Assembly: GCF_000448565.1 (NCBI RefSeq)
Contig: NZ_CM002128.1
Location: forward strand, 1,659,401-1,716,113
Length of the DNA stretch: 56,713 nucleotides
From: Streptococcus sp. HSISM1
GTDB taxonomy: Bacteria > Bacillota > Bacilli > Lactobacillales > Streptococcaceae
Direction: 5' to 3'
The notes below the pieces were generated by a model, which saw only the letters and a list, made by a program, of their open reading frames with translations, was not told the origin of the DNA and did no database searches. A program made the translations under genes and the position numbers. Every line of letters begins with the position of its first letter. Within the stretch, counting starts at the first letter, position 1. This document shows, piece by piece, positions 18,201 to 26,716 of this stretch.

Positions 18201-20435
18201 TTAGAAACCAAGCCAGCCTTTGAAGGTATCCCAAGCGTTTTTCGCTTTTCCTGGGATATCAGCCTCGTCGATTGCTTTTTTCGCATCATCGACCATATTC
18301 GACGCCTTTTCTTTGACGTCCTCAAAGAAACCTTTGTCTTCTTTGCTATCTGTTTCTGTCGTTTCTTCTCCGACTGGTGCAATGCCGTTTTCAGCATAAG
18401 AGTTCTTCACCGAGTCAAACTGGGTACCGTCTGTATAAGGCAGGACACTGTTGGCAACATTGCGGAAGATCTCTGATGCCGTTCCGGCACTACTGTCCGT
18501 CAGGTAGTGATTTTCATCGGTCGTTGGGAAGCCAAGCCATTGACTGATGACCACATCTGGCGTGTAGCCGATCACCCACTGGTCTCCAGAGAGGTCCTTG
18601 TTAAAGCTGGTCTCTGTCGTACCGGTTTTCCCTGCCATGGTATAGCCATAAGGCGCAGCGTTCACCCCTGTACCATTACTGAAAGTACCCAGCATCATAT
18701 TGGTCATCTTATCTGTCGTTGAACCACTAAGCACTCGGGTTGATTTCTGGCTGTGGCTCTTGACCACTTGACCACTGGCATTTTCGATCTTGGTAATGAG
18801 GTGAGCATCATTCATGACCCCGCCGTTAGCAAAGGTACCATAGGCCTGAGCCATCTGCATCGGATTGGTTGTCACACCAGCTCCCAAGGCAACGGCAAGC
18901 GACTTGTCCACCTTATCCATGTTGAGCCCGAATTTTTTCCCGTACTCAAAGACCGTATCGAGACCCAAATCATTGGCTGTCGCAACGGCTGGAAGGTTGA
19001 GGGATTCTGCCAAGGCCTGGTACATTGGTACCGTTGGGCTCGACTGGATGCCTGCATAGTTATTGACTTCATAGCTTCCATATTGGGTAGTACTATTATC
19101 CAGTTCCTTATTAGTCGACCAACCTTCTGCAACAGCTGGGCTATAGACCACTAAAGGTTTGATGGTTGATCCTGGACTACGGGCAGCCTGGGTCGCATAG
19201 TTGTAGGTACGGAATCCTGGATTTTGATCGCTTCCGACACGCCCTACCAGAGCCCGAACCCCTCCGGTTTTAGGATCGAGGGCGACACTACCAGACTCTG
19301 CGCGCGTGCCGTCTTCCGCTACTGGGAAGAGGGCTGTGTTGTCATAGATCACCTGCATGCTTGCTTGGTAATTTTGATCCAGTTCGGTGTAGATCCGGTA
19401 GCCATTTTTGACAATATCTTCTTCGGTCAGGCCGTATTCATTGACCGCTTCATTGATGACCGCATCAAAATAGGATGGGTAGCGGTAGTCCTCCGACTTG
19501 CCTTCATAGGCATCGACCAGCTGGCCATGGATATCCACAGCAGCCGACTGATCAGCTGTTTTCTGGTCAATATAGCCAGCCGCCACCATATTTTGGAGGA
19601 CCGTATTGCGGCGATTGGTCGCATTCTCTACTGAATAGAGCGGGTTATAGATTTCCGGTCCCTTGAGCATACCTGCGAGAACCGCAGACTGATCCAGGCT
19701 TAATTGACTGGCTGAAACCCCAAAATACTTCTTGGAAGCATCCTCAATTCCCCAAACCCCGTTTCCAAAATAGGCATTGTTGAGGTACATGGTGAGGATT
19801 TCTTTTTTACTATATTTCTTATTGATTTCAAGCGCTAGGAAGAATTCCTTGGCCTTACGCTCCACCGTCTGATCCTGAGACAGGTAAGCATTCTTGGCTA
19901 GCTGCTGAGTGATAGTCGACCCACCACCTGAGCGACCCAGGGTCAAAATCGCTAAGAAGAAGCGACCATAGTTGATCCCGCTATTCTTGTAAAAGCTCCG
20001 GTCCTCTGTTGCGACCACGGCATTTTGCAGATTCTCACTAATAGCATCGAGTTCGACATAGGTTCCTTTTTGCCCGGTCAAACTTCCCGCCTGGTCCCCA
20101 TTCTTATCATAGATAATGGTAGTCGCCTTCAGTGCATTCTGCAAATCCTTGACGTTGGTCGTCTTAGCAAGGTAGAAAAGATAGCCCCCTGTCAAGAGGC
20201 TAAAGCCTAGCCCAATGATCAGGAGAATCTTGGTCAAATGGAATCTGCGCCAAAAACGACGGAAGGGATGCTGAGAGAGAGGCTTGCTTCTGTGCTTGCC
20301 TGAGCGACTATAAGTCGGCTCTACTATCTCTTCCGGTAGTTCCGTGTCTGGCACTTCTTCTGCCACCGCTTTGGGCGGATGATCCTTTCTAAAAAAAGTG
20401 ATCAGGTTTTCAAATAATTCTTTTATTCTATTCAT
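18201..20435 (-). CDS. pbp2a: Bifunctional class A penicillin-binding protein 2a
   Basis: A 744-residue peptidoglycan polymerase. It has a cytoplasmic N-terminus, a membrane anchor (about 70-92) and a GT51 glycosyltransferase domain with ATEDRSFY and GGSTITQQLAKN. The transpeptidase has nucleophile motif STIK in SPGSTIKPL, SLN in ALAESLNLPAV, and KTGTT. An acidic tail ends in a weakly amphipathic stretch. The N-terminus MNRIKELFENL aligns with the pneumococcal PBP2a start and no other Met follows for many residues, so ATG 20435 is firm. Even so, the -10 box ends 7 bases before it, so the mRNA appears leaderless. It is divergent from the RluA-type gene. Confidence 0.97.
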   Translation of the reverse strand: MNRIKELFENLITFFRKDHPPKAVAEEVPDTELPEEIVEPTYSRSGKHRSKPLSQHPFRRFWRRFHLTKILLIIGLGFSLLTGGYLFYLAKTTNVKDLQNALKATTIIYDKNGDQAGSLTGQKGTYVELDAISENLQNAVVATEDRSFYKNSGINYGRFFLAILTLGRSGGGSTITQQLAKNAYLSQDQTVERKAKEFFLALEINKKYSKKEILTMYLNNAYFGNGVWGIEDASKKYFGVSASQLSLDQSAVLAGMLKGPEIYNPLYSVENATNRRNTVLQNMVAAGYIDQKTADQSAAVDIHGQLVDAYEGKSEDYRYPSYFDAVINEAVNEYGLTEEDIVKNGYRIYTELDQNYQASMQVIYDNTALFPVAEDGTRAESGSVALDPKTGGVRALVGRVGSDQNPGFRTYNYATQAARSPGSTIKPLVVYSPAVAEGWSTNKELDNSTTQYGSYEVNNYAGIQSSPTVPMYQALAESLNLPAVATANDLGLDTVFEYGKKFGLNMDKVDKSLAVALGAGVTTNPMQMAQAYGTFANGGVMNDAHLITKIENASGQVVKSHSQKSTRVLSGSTTDKMTNMMLGTFSNGTGVNAAPYGYTMAGKTGTTETSFNKDLSGDQWVIGYTPDVVISQWLGFPTTDENHYLTDSSAGTASEIFRNVANSVLPYTDGTQFDSVKNSYAENGIAPVGEETTETDSKEDKGFFEDVKEKASNMVDDAKKAIDEADIPGKAKNAWDTFKGWLGF

Positions 20436-20442
20436 ACCTGTT

Positions 20443-20471
20443 ATTGTAACACCTTATCCTTGTCCTAGCAA
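20443..20471 (-). promoter_or_regulatory. pbp2a promoter, predicting a leaderless mRNA
   Basis: Minus strand TTGCTA (20466-20471), 17 nt, TACAAT (20443-20448) with extended TGT. Only AACAGGT separates the -10 box from ATG. Confidence 0.75.
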
Positions 20472-20503
20472 GAAAAGATAGCTCATCCCCTTCTCCCATT
20501 TAG

Positions 20504-20532
20504 TTTTCTTTAAGCTTAGATTTTGCTACAAT
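20504..20532 (+). promoter_or_regulatory. Promoter of the RluA-type gene, predicting a leaderless mRNA
   Basis: Extended -10 TGCTACAAT with the hexamer at 20527-20532 and a poor -35 (TTTTCT). The A of ATG 20539 falls at the expected +1. Confidence 0.65.
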
Positions 20533-20538
20533 ATGGTC

Positions 20539-21402
20539 ATGAACTATCAATTTACCATTCCAGAATCCTTTCCCCAGATGACTGTGAAAGAGTTGCTTGA
20601 GGACTACTTCCTCATTCCCCGTAAGATCCGGCATTTTTTACGAACCAAGAAGCACGTCTTGGTCAATGGCGAGACCATCAACTGGCAAAGCCCCGTTCAA
20701 AAAGGAGACCAGATCCAGCTGATCTTTGACGCGGACGATTACCCTGAAAAAGAGCTCCCAGCCGGAGACCCGAGTCTGGTCGAAGAGCTCTATCAGAATG
20801 AGCATGTCATCATCGTCAATAAGCCTGAAGGTATGAAAACCCATGCCAATGAGCCGACAGAAATTGCTCTTCTCAACCATGTTTCCAGCTATGTTGGATC
20901 TACCTGCTACGTCGTGCACCGCCTAGATAAGGAAACCAGCGGAGCGATTTTATTTGCTAAAAATCCTTTTATCCTGCCCATTCTCAACCGCATTTTGGAA
21001 GATAAAAACATCCAACGCGAGTACTGGGCCTTGATCCAAGGTAGCTTAGCACAAAAAACCATCGTCTACAAGGATAAAATCGGACGCGATCGCCACGATC
21101 GGCGCAAGCGCCTGGTCGATCCACGCAAGGGGCAGTACGCAGAAACTCAGGTGACGCAACTGAAAAAAATCGGACGAAACAGCCTGGTCAAATGCCAGCT
21201 CAAAACGGGGCGTACCCATCAGATCCGGGTTCATCTCTCCCATCATGGCCACCCGATTGTCGGGGATCCTCTCTACAATCCTGCGCGTGGAGAGCGACTC
21301 ATGCTCCATGCTCACCGCTTGACCTTCACCAATCCATTAACCCTTGAAACCATACAAGTCGAAGCACCTTCTAAGAGTTTCGAAGAAGGGTTGAAAGGTT
21401 GA
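20539..21402 (+). CDS. RluA/RluD-family pseudouridine synthase
   Basis: A 287-residue enzyme that isomerises uridine in rRNA or tRNA; the site is unknown. An S4-like RNA-binding part (res 15-60, IRHFLRTKKHVLVNGE) is followed by a synthase core with the catalytic Asp in VHRLDKETSGAI and the LKTGRTHQIRVHLSHHGHPI motif. ATG 20539 is preferred to ATG 20533, because 20533 lies between the -10 box and the expected transcription start. No ribosome site exists upstream of either, which fits a leaderless message. It is divergent from pbp2a. Confidence 0.93.
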   Translation: MNYQFTIPESFPQMTVKELLEDYFLIPRKIRHFLRTKKHVLVNGETINWQSPVQKGDQIQLIFDADDYPEKELPAGDPSLVEELYQNEHVIIVNKPEGMKTHANEPTEIALLNHVSSYVGSTCYVVHRLDKETSGAILFAKNPFILPILNRILEDKNIQREYWALIQGSLAQKTIVYKDKIGRDRHDRRKRLVDPRKGQYAETQVTQLKKIGRNSLVKCQLKTGRTHQIRVHLSHHGHPIVGDPLYNPARGERLMLHAHRLTFTNPLTLETIQVEAPSKSFEEGLKG

Positions 21403-21415
21403 AAAAGAAGCCACA

Positions 21416-21596
21416 AAAAGAGGCTGGACAAAAACTGTTCAGCCTTTTTATATTTGATAGAAATAACTGTATGACGCAGTGGTTGATTGGCATCTTTGTT
21501 CGCTTTTTAAGCTCCAAAGATGACCTAATCAACTGTGCGGGGGTGGGAAGACGAACTCTTTTTAACTAGTCAGAGTTCTTTCCCACTCCCTTTTTA
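21416..21596. repeat. Structured intergenic repeat A, copy 3 (diverged, stems compensated)
   Basis: Stem I is AGGCTGGACA/TGTTCAGCCT, flanked by A-run and T-run. Shared block GACGCAGTGGTTGATT. Stem II is GTTGATT/AATCAAC enclosing CATCTTTG/CAAAGATG. Stem III is GTGGGAA/TTCCCAC enclosing GAACTCT/AGAGTTC. Sequence differs from copy 2 but the pairings are kept. It lies between convergent genes. Confidence 0.9.
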
Positions 21597-24500
21597 TTAT
21601 TGATAGCGTGGGGTTGCAAATCCACGAATATTGCCATGTCCGATTCGGTAGGTATTGCGACGGACTTGGTTGTTGGAGTTTCCTTCAATGGTATGAATGA
21701 TTCCGTTTGAGACGCTCTCTACAATTCCGATGTGATCCGCAAAGCCATTATTTTGCTGGCTATTTTGATCCCAGTTAAAGGTGATGATGTCCCCTGCTTT
21801 TGGTGTAGTGGTCCCATCTTCATTCCAAATGCCCAAACGTTTAAAGATCTGAATGTGACGTTCGACTCCACATTCACGACCAATCAAACCACTCAAGCCC
21901 TCACGCTGGAAGACCGTTGTGACAAAGATATCACACCAATCATCGGTCGTCTTCACTGCATAACCTACAGGAAGTGGTTTGACACTGTTGTAATCATTAA
22001 CCAATTGATGGTGAGCTGCAGTTCCGCCACGAACACCAACTAAACTAGCTGCTGCCCGTAAGACACGGTCCCGTTGCCCATTCGTTACACGAGGACTAAA
22101 AGCAGTTTGATCTACTGTCGCACGAGGATGAAGGGCTGTTTGACCAAGGTTAAAGCCTTCAACGCCACCATCGACATAATCCACATAGACGTGAGTGGTA
22201 TAGTTACCTGATTGGTACTGGTGATTGGCTGTAGAAACCTGCACTTCTGTGTGCATACCAGAAGGTGCTGTAGAATACCAGAAGAGATTTTCCTGATGAG
22301 CTTGAGACCACGCAGCGACACGGATGTTCTTAATCTGACGACCTTGAGGCGCTTGATCCACCGTTACTGTATAAGTTCCAGCACCAGAATTGACATTCTT
22401 GATAGAAGCTTGAGTCTTGGTCTTGGCATTTCGGAACTCCACTTCTGTAGTCGTTGTACCAGCACCCACACGAGAACCATCATTTTGAATGTAGTAAAGG
22501 TGAACATGGTACTTACCAGTAGAGTTCTTGTGATCGCTTGCTTTAACAGATACCTTGTAGTCTCCGTTTGCTTGACGAGTCGCTTCGTACCAGCGGAGAT
22601 CATCCTGTCCATCCTTATCCGACCATGTAGGAACTTGAACAGTCCGCACACCTTTAGGACTGTATACATCCTTGATAATGACGTCAAAGGTTCCTGTATC
22701 CTTGTTGTTGTTTTGGATCAAGATTGTACCAGAACGGCGGGCTTGACGCACTTCTGTCGTGGTTTCTGTAATGTAGTTCCGTTGGTTATTTTGATCTACA
22801 TAATAAACATGGACATTGTATTTACCATCTTCATTTTTATGGTCTGAAGCTTTGATAGTTGCACGGTAACTTCCATCACTTTGAAGGACTGCTTTATGCC
22901 ATACTAGATCATCTTGCCAGTTCTTGTCGGACCATGTTGGGATCAAGACTTCTTTTAATCCGTTTGGAGCTACTACATTACGAATTACTGCATCAAACGT
23001 GCCCGTCTCAACATTATTATTTTCAATCGTCAACGTGCCACTTGGTTTAACGTGGTGTACTTCTGTTGTAGTCTCTGTGATGTAGTTTCGTTTGTCAGAT
23101 TGATCCACATAGTAGACATGGACGTTGTACTTACCGTCATCATTTTTATGGTCTGAGGCTTTGATAGTCGCACGGTAGCTTCCATCACTTTGACGAACTG
23201 CTTTATGCCATACTAGATCATCTTGCCAATTCTTATCTGACCAGGTTGGTATCAAGACTTCCTTCAATCCGTTTGGAGCTACTACATTGCGAATAACTGC
23301 ATCAAACGTGCCCGTCTCAACATTATTATTTTCAATCGTTAACGTGCCACTTGGTTTAACGTGGTGTACTTCTGTCGCAGTCTTTGTGATGTATGTCGTG
23401 GTTTCTGTTATGTAGTTCCGCTGATTATTTTGATCTACATAGTAGACATGGACGTTGTACTTACCATCTTCATTTTTATGATCTGAGGCTTTGATGGTAG
23501 CTCGGTAGCTGCCGTCACTTTGACGAACTGCTTTGTGCCATACTAGATCATCTTGCCAGTTCTTGTCTGACCAGGTTGGTATCAAAACTTCTTTCAAGCC
23601 ATTTGGAGCTACTACATTGCGAATAACTGCATCAAAGGTTCCTGCCTCTGAATTATTATTCTCAATGGTGACAGTGCCACTTGGTTTAACGTGGTGTACT
23701 TCTGTTGTAGTTTCTGTAATGTAGTTCCGTTTGTCAGCTTGATCCACATAGTAGACGTGGACATGGTACTTACCATCTTCATTTTTATGATCGCTTGCCT
23801 TAATAGTTGCACGGTAGCTGCCGTCACTTTGACGAACCGCTTTATGCCATACTAGATCATCCTGCCAGTTCTTGTCTGACCAAATTGGAACCAAGACTTC
23901 TTTCAAGCCATTTGGAGCTACTACATTGCGAATAACTGCATCAAAGGTTCCTGTTTCAACATTATTATTTTCAATAGTTAACGTGCCACTTGGTTTTAAA
24001 TCCTCTGGACGTTTCCCAATATAAACATTCGTCGTTGTTCCGCCCACACCCGTCATTTGTCCATTATTCTGAACATAGTAAAGATGGACATTGTAAAGAC
24101 CGGTTGAGTTTTTATGGTCCGCTGCTTTTACATTGATGGTATAGGTCCCATTGGCTTGACGGTTGGCTGTATACCAAACAAGGTCATCTTGACCACCTGT
24201 TTCTGACCAGATTGGGACAGAAACGGTTCGAACTCCATTTGGCGCCTTAACATTTGAGATGACAACGTCAAAGCGGCCCGTCATAGTATCGTTATTGACA
24301 ATATCAATCTTCCCACTTAAGCTGCCTTCTGTTGGATCCGCTGCAGGTTTTGCGTTCGCTGTGAAGCGACCGGTATAGTCCACACTGTGGTCAAAGAGGT
24401 GTTTTCCTGGAAGCAATTCCGCTTGAGAAGTGAACTGCCAGGCGCCAGCTTTCCCATTGTAACGCAAACTTTTCGCATCGTTTACAGATAGTTTTGGAGA

Positions 24501-25388
24501 AGGGTATTGGGCAACCCAGAAATTCTGAAGCCCAAATTGAGCGGTGTTGACAGGACCTTTCTTGCGAAGGTTGTTTTCATCCAACCAGCTAGCACTGGTG
24601 TAGAACATCAAGTTGGTGTAACCATTTTTACGCATTTCGTCCGCCCAAGCTTGGGTGTTGCGGTTAATATTTGGCTGCATCTTGGCATCCTCAAAGTCAT
24701 TGACCATGAGGGTGTTCTTTGGAATATTCAAGCGTTGCGCTTCTGCAATGTAGAATCGCGCTTCTGCACGCGCTGCTTCCTCAGAAGTATAGCGTGAGAA
24801 GTGGTAGGTCGATACTTGCAGACCCGCAGCCTGTGCATTACGAATTTGGTTCTCCGCATTTGGGTTCTTGTACCAAGTGTCTTCTGTCAATTTGACAACG
24901 ACACCGCCCACGCCTTTATTAGCTAGGGTACGGTAGTCGCCAATACTAATGTCTCCGTTGTGGCTACTCACATCAACGAATGATTTTGGTTGAACCGCCA
25001 CATCTGTTGAACGACCAGCAGGAGCGTGAGCGCCTGTGTTAAAGAAGGTCGTGCTTCCTGTATTAGACGGAAGAGGAGTTTCTTCTTTCTCAGTCGTCGA
25101 TGCTTCTGTAGCTTTCTCTACAGATGGGGTTCCACTTTCTGAAGCCGCGACCTTGCTCGCAGGTGCCACAGGCTGCTCAGTCACATTTGCTGGTGCTGCA
25201 TAGTTGCTTGCGACAGGTGCTACCGATTTTTCAGCAACGGCTACTTCTGGCGCTTTTTCAGCTTGGACTTGGTTGCCTTCAGTAGTAGTGGCCTCGTTTG
25301 AAACCAGCTCATCTGCACTGACTCCCTGAGCAGATACAGCCATCAAGACTGCCGCTCCGGCATAAAAAATAAGATCTTTCTTTTTCAT
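21597..25388 (-). CDS. Secreted GH25 muramidase with Bsp-like repeats and CHAP domain
   Basis: A 1263-residue exported wall hydrolase. A signal peptide (1-25, ending VSADE) leads to a low-complexity linker to about 130. The GH25 lysozyme domain (about 135-335) has FVDVSSHNGDIS and the VNDFEDAKM acidic pair. Seven GBS_Bsp-like repeats of about 100 residues follow, the second to fifth nearly identical. The C-terminal CHAP domain has catalytic Cys in TDDWCDIFVTT and His in ADHIGIVES. It thus combines glycan-strand cleavage with an amidase or endopeptidase. Streptococcal autolysins such as AtlA also pair Bsp repeats with GH25, but domain order differs here. No LPXTG is present; the repeats probably hold it in the wall. 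It sits between the polysaccharide locus and a structured repeat. Confidence 0.93.
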   Translation of the reverse strand: MKKKDLIFYAGAAVLMAVSAQGVSADELVSNEATTTEGNQVQAEKAPEVAVAEKSVAPVASNYAAPANVTEQPVAPASKVAASESGTPSVEKATEASTTEKEETPLPSNTGSTTFFNTGAHAPAGRSTDVAVQPKSFVDVSSHNGDISIGDYRTLANKGVGGVVVKLTEDTWYKNPNAENQIRNAQAAGLQVSTYHFSRYTSEEAARAEARFYIAEAQRLNIPKNTLMVNDFEDAKMQPNINRNTQAWADEMRKNGYTNLMFYTSASWLDENNLRKKGPVNTAQFGLQNFWVAQYPSPKLSVNDAKSLRYNGKAGAWQFTSQAELLPGKHLFDHSVDYTGRFTANAKPAADPTEGSLSGKIDIVNNDTMTGRFDVVISNVKAPNGVRTVSVPIWSETGGQDDLVWYTANRQANGTYTINVKAADHKNSTGLYNVHLYYVQNNGQMTGVGGTTTNVYIGKRPEDLKPSGTLTIENNNVETGTFDAVIRNVVAPNGLKEVLVPIWSDKNWQDDLVWHKAVRQSDGSYRATIKASDHKNEDGKYHVHVYYVDQADKRNYITETTTEVHHVKPSGTVTIENNNSEAGTFDAVIRNVVAPNGLKEVLIPTWSDKNWQDDLVWHKAVRQSDGSYRATIKASDHKNEDGKYNVHVYYVDQNNQRNYITETTTYITKTATEVHHVKPSGTLTIENNNVETGTFDAVIRNVVAPNGLKEVLIPTWSDKNWQDDLVWHKAVRQSDGSYRATIKASDHKNDDGKYNVHVYYVDQSDKRNYITETTTEVHHVKPSGTLTIENNNVETGTFDAVIRNVVAPNGLKEVLIPTWSDKNWQDDLVWHKAVLQSDGSYRATIKASDHKNEDGKYNVHVYYVDQNNQRNYITETTTEVRQARRSGTILIQNNNKDTGTFDVIIKDVYSPKGVRTVQVPTWSDKDGQDDLRWYEATRQANGDYKVSVKASDHKNSTGKYHVHLYYIQNDGSRVGAGTTTTEVEFRNAKTKTQASIKNVNSGAGTYTVTVDQAPQGRQIKNIRVAAWSQAHQENLFWYSTAPSGMHTEVQVSTANHQYQSGNYTTHVYVDYVDGGVEGFNLGQTALHPRATVDQTAFSPRVTNGQRDRVLRAAASLVGVRGGTAAHHQLVNDYNSVKPLPVGYAVKTTDDWCDIFVTTVFQREGLSGLIGRECGVERHIQIFKRLGIWNEDGTTTPKAGDIITFNWDQNSQQNNGFADHIGIVESVSNGIIHTIEGNSNNQVRRNTYRIGHGNIRGFATPRYQ
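22735..23997 (-). repeat. Four near-identical tandem Bsp repeats inside the GH25/CHAP gene
   Basis: A unit of about 309 bp, carrying SGTLTIENNN at the start and YITETTTEV at the end, occurs four times. The second unit has a 9-residue extra, TYITKTATE, that duplicates its own end. High DNA identity makes the copy number prone to change by recombination. Confidence 0.85.
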
Positions 25389-25405
25389 ATAAACTTCCCT
25401 TTATA

Positions 25406-25440
25406 CAAATTTTATACGTTAATCATTTTACCACACGGTT
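25406..25440 (-). promoter_or_regulatory. Promoter of the GH25/CHAP gene
   Basis: Minus strand extended -10 TGGTAAAAT, with TTTTCA about 17 bases upstream. AAGGGAAG before ATG 25388 is the ribosome site. Confidence 0.5.
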
Positions 25441-25501
25441 TCAGCGATGAAAAGTTTTATAAGGCAAATTTTTAAAATTAGTGATATTTTTTTGAAAAAC
25501 T

Positions 25502-25529
25502 AAAAAAAGAAGTCTATCTGACTTCTTTT
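25502..25529 (-). terminator. Terminator of the polysaccharide operon
   Basis: AAAAGAAGTC and GACTTCTTTT form a perfect 10-bp stem with a 5-nt loop, T-rich on the minus strand. It lies between the last glycosyltransferase and the GH25 gene; the rest of 25389-25608 holds only the GH25 promoter. Confidence 0.85.
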
Positions 25530-25608
25530 GCTATTAAACTATTTTTCATATCCCAAATAAATTATTTACTACAATCGGTAGTTGTCAAAAATTTAATTAG
25601 AAAAAGAA

Positions 25609-26715
25609 TTATACCTGATCTAAATCCTGTTTCATCACTGAAATCATTCTTTTTGCAACTGTGTCCCACGAATATTCTGCTTTATAATAATCTTGTTTCA
25701 TCTGAACATTTCTAAAGAAGCTTTCATCTTTTATTAGATTATACATTTTATCAGCTAAAACCCGTGGGTTTTCCTCTTCAGCAGGTATTAATAATCCTGT
25801 TTCATTATTTTGAATTAGATTTGGCATTTCCATTAAATTACGTCCAATACATGGTAAACCATAGCAAAGAGCTTCAACAAACACAATTCCAAATGCTTCA
25901 AATCGAGAAGGTAAAACAAATACATCACAAAGATTATAATAATATTGCACCTTATCAGCTGGTAGATTCCCTAAAAAATAAACATTCGGATTGTTAAATT
26001 CCATCGGTGCATCTGAGGGACCTATAATGTACAACTCTGCCTCTGGCATGAGATTATTTTGCAAATAAACAAAAGCATTATAAACAAGATTTCCACCTTT
26101 ACGCAAAAAATCTTTGCCAATAAATAAAAATTTATTTCGTCCCTTATGTGAGTGCTCAAGTAATAGGTTGTCCATATTTGTTCCCGCTCCCACGTAATGA
26201 ACTTTTTCAACTGGAAGCCCTTGTTGAGCTATTAGGTAATCTGAAAACCATTTACTCATAGTAAATATTCCAGTGGCTTGATTATAAAATGTTTCCTGTT
26301 TTCTCATTCGACTATCTAGAATATCTGCCGAGACGTTTTGAAAACCACTATATTTGAATGATTGACTATTGTTTTGAGAACTCTCTATCAAATAATGAAG
26401 ATTCAAGTCTTGATAGATATACACTGGATTATCAGGAAAAGATAAAGGAAACTCATCAAATGTAAGACAAACATCCTTTGGAGAGAGATGAACTTGATTT
26501 TCAGCATATTTTATATACGTCATGTTCATATCAGATTTTCTAATACCTAAACGAACAAGCACTTTGTGCACATTCATTCTAAAAGTATAAAAAATATTCT
26601 GTTCCTCAACAATCTCGTATTTTCCTAAATACTTTTTAATATTAGTTATTGTACCAGACCAATCCCAGGTCAATTGTTCTTTTTTATGAATAATTCTTGG
26701 AATTACAATCTTCAA
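25609..26715 (-). CDS. Glycosyltransferase family 4, last gene of the polysaccharide locus
   Basis: A 368-residue GT4-like enzyme. The C-terminal nucleotide-sugar domain has FIGKDFLRKGG and the EX7E-type motif in SRFEAFGIVFVEALCYGLP. The N-terminal half is diverged, so the acceptor cannot be told. The start is TTG 26715: GGAGG lies seven bases upstream and the preceding gene stops two bases before. Strongly AT-rich like its upstream neighbours. It follows wzx, an unusual place for a transferase that must act on the lipid-linked unit before flipping, but common in streptococcal loci. Confidence 0.85.
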   Translation of the reverse strand: MKIVIPRIIHKKEQLTWDWSGTITNIKKYLGKYEIVEEQNIFYTFRMNVHKVLVRLGIRKSDMNMTYIKYAENQVHLSPKDVCLTFDEFPLSFPDNPVYIYQDLNLHYLIESSQNNSQSFKYSGFQNVSADILDSRMRKQETFYNQATGIFTMSKWFSDYLIAQQGLPVEKVHYVGAGTNMDNLLLEHSHKGRNKFLFIGKDFLRKGGNLVYNAFVYLQNNLMPEAELYIIGPSDAPMEFNNPNVYFLGNLPADKVQYYYNLCDVFVLPSRFEAFGIVFVEALCYGLPCIGRNLMEMPNLIQNNETGLLIPAEEENPRVLADKMYNLIKDESFFRNVQMKQDYYKAEYSWDTVAKRMISVMKQDLDQV

Positions 26716-26716
26716 A

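Noticed and set aside
22735-23997. Regular repeats as a CRISPR array
   Set aside because: Units are about 309 bp, coding, and part of a Bsp-repeat protein; no short repeat-spacer pattern exists.
21597-25388. Prophage endolysin
   Set aside because: GH25 and CHAP occur in phage lysins, but this protein has a Sec signal and Bsp repeats, and no phage genes surround it.
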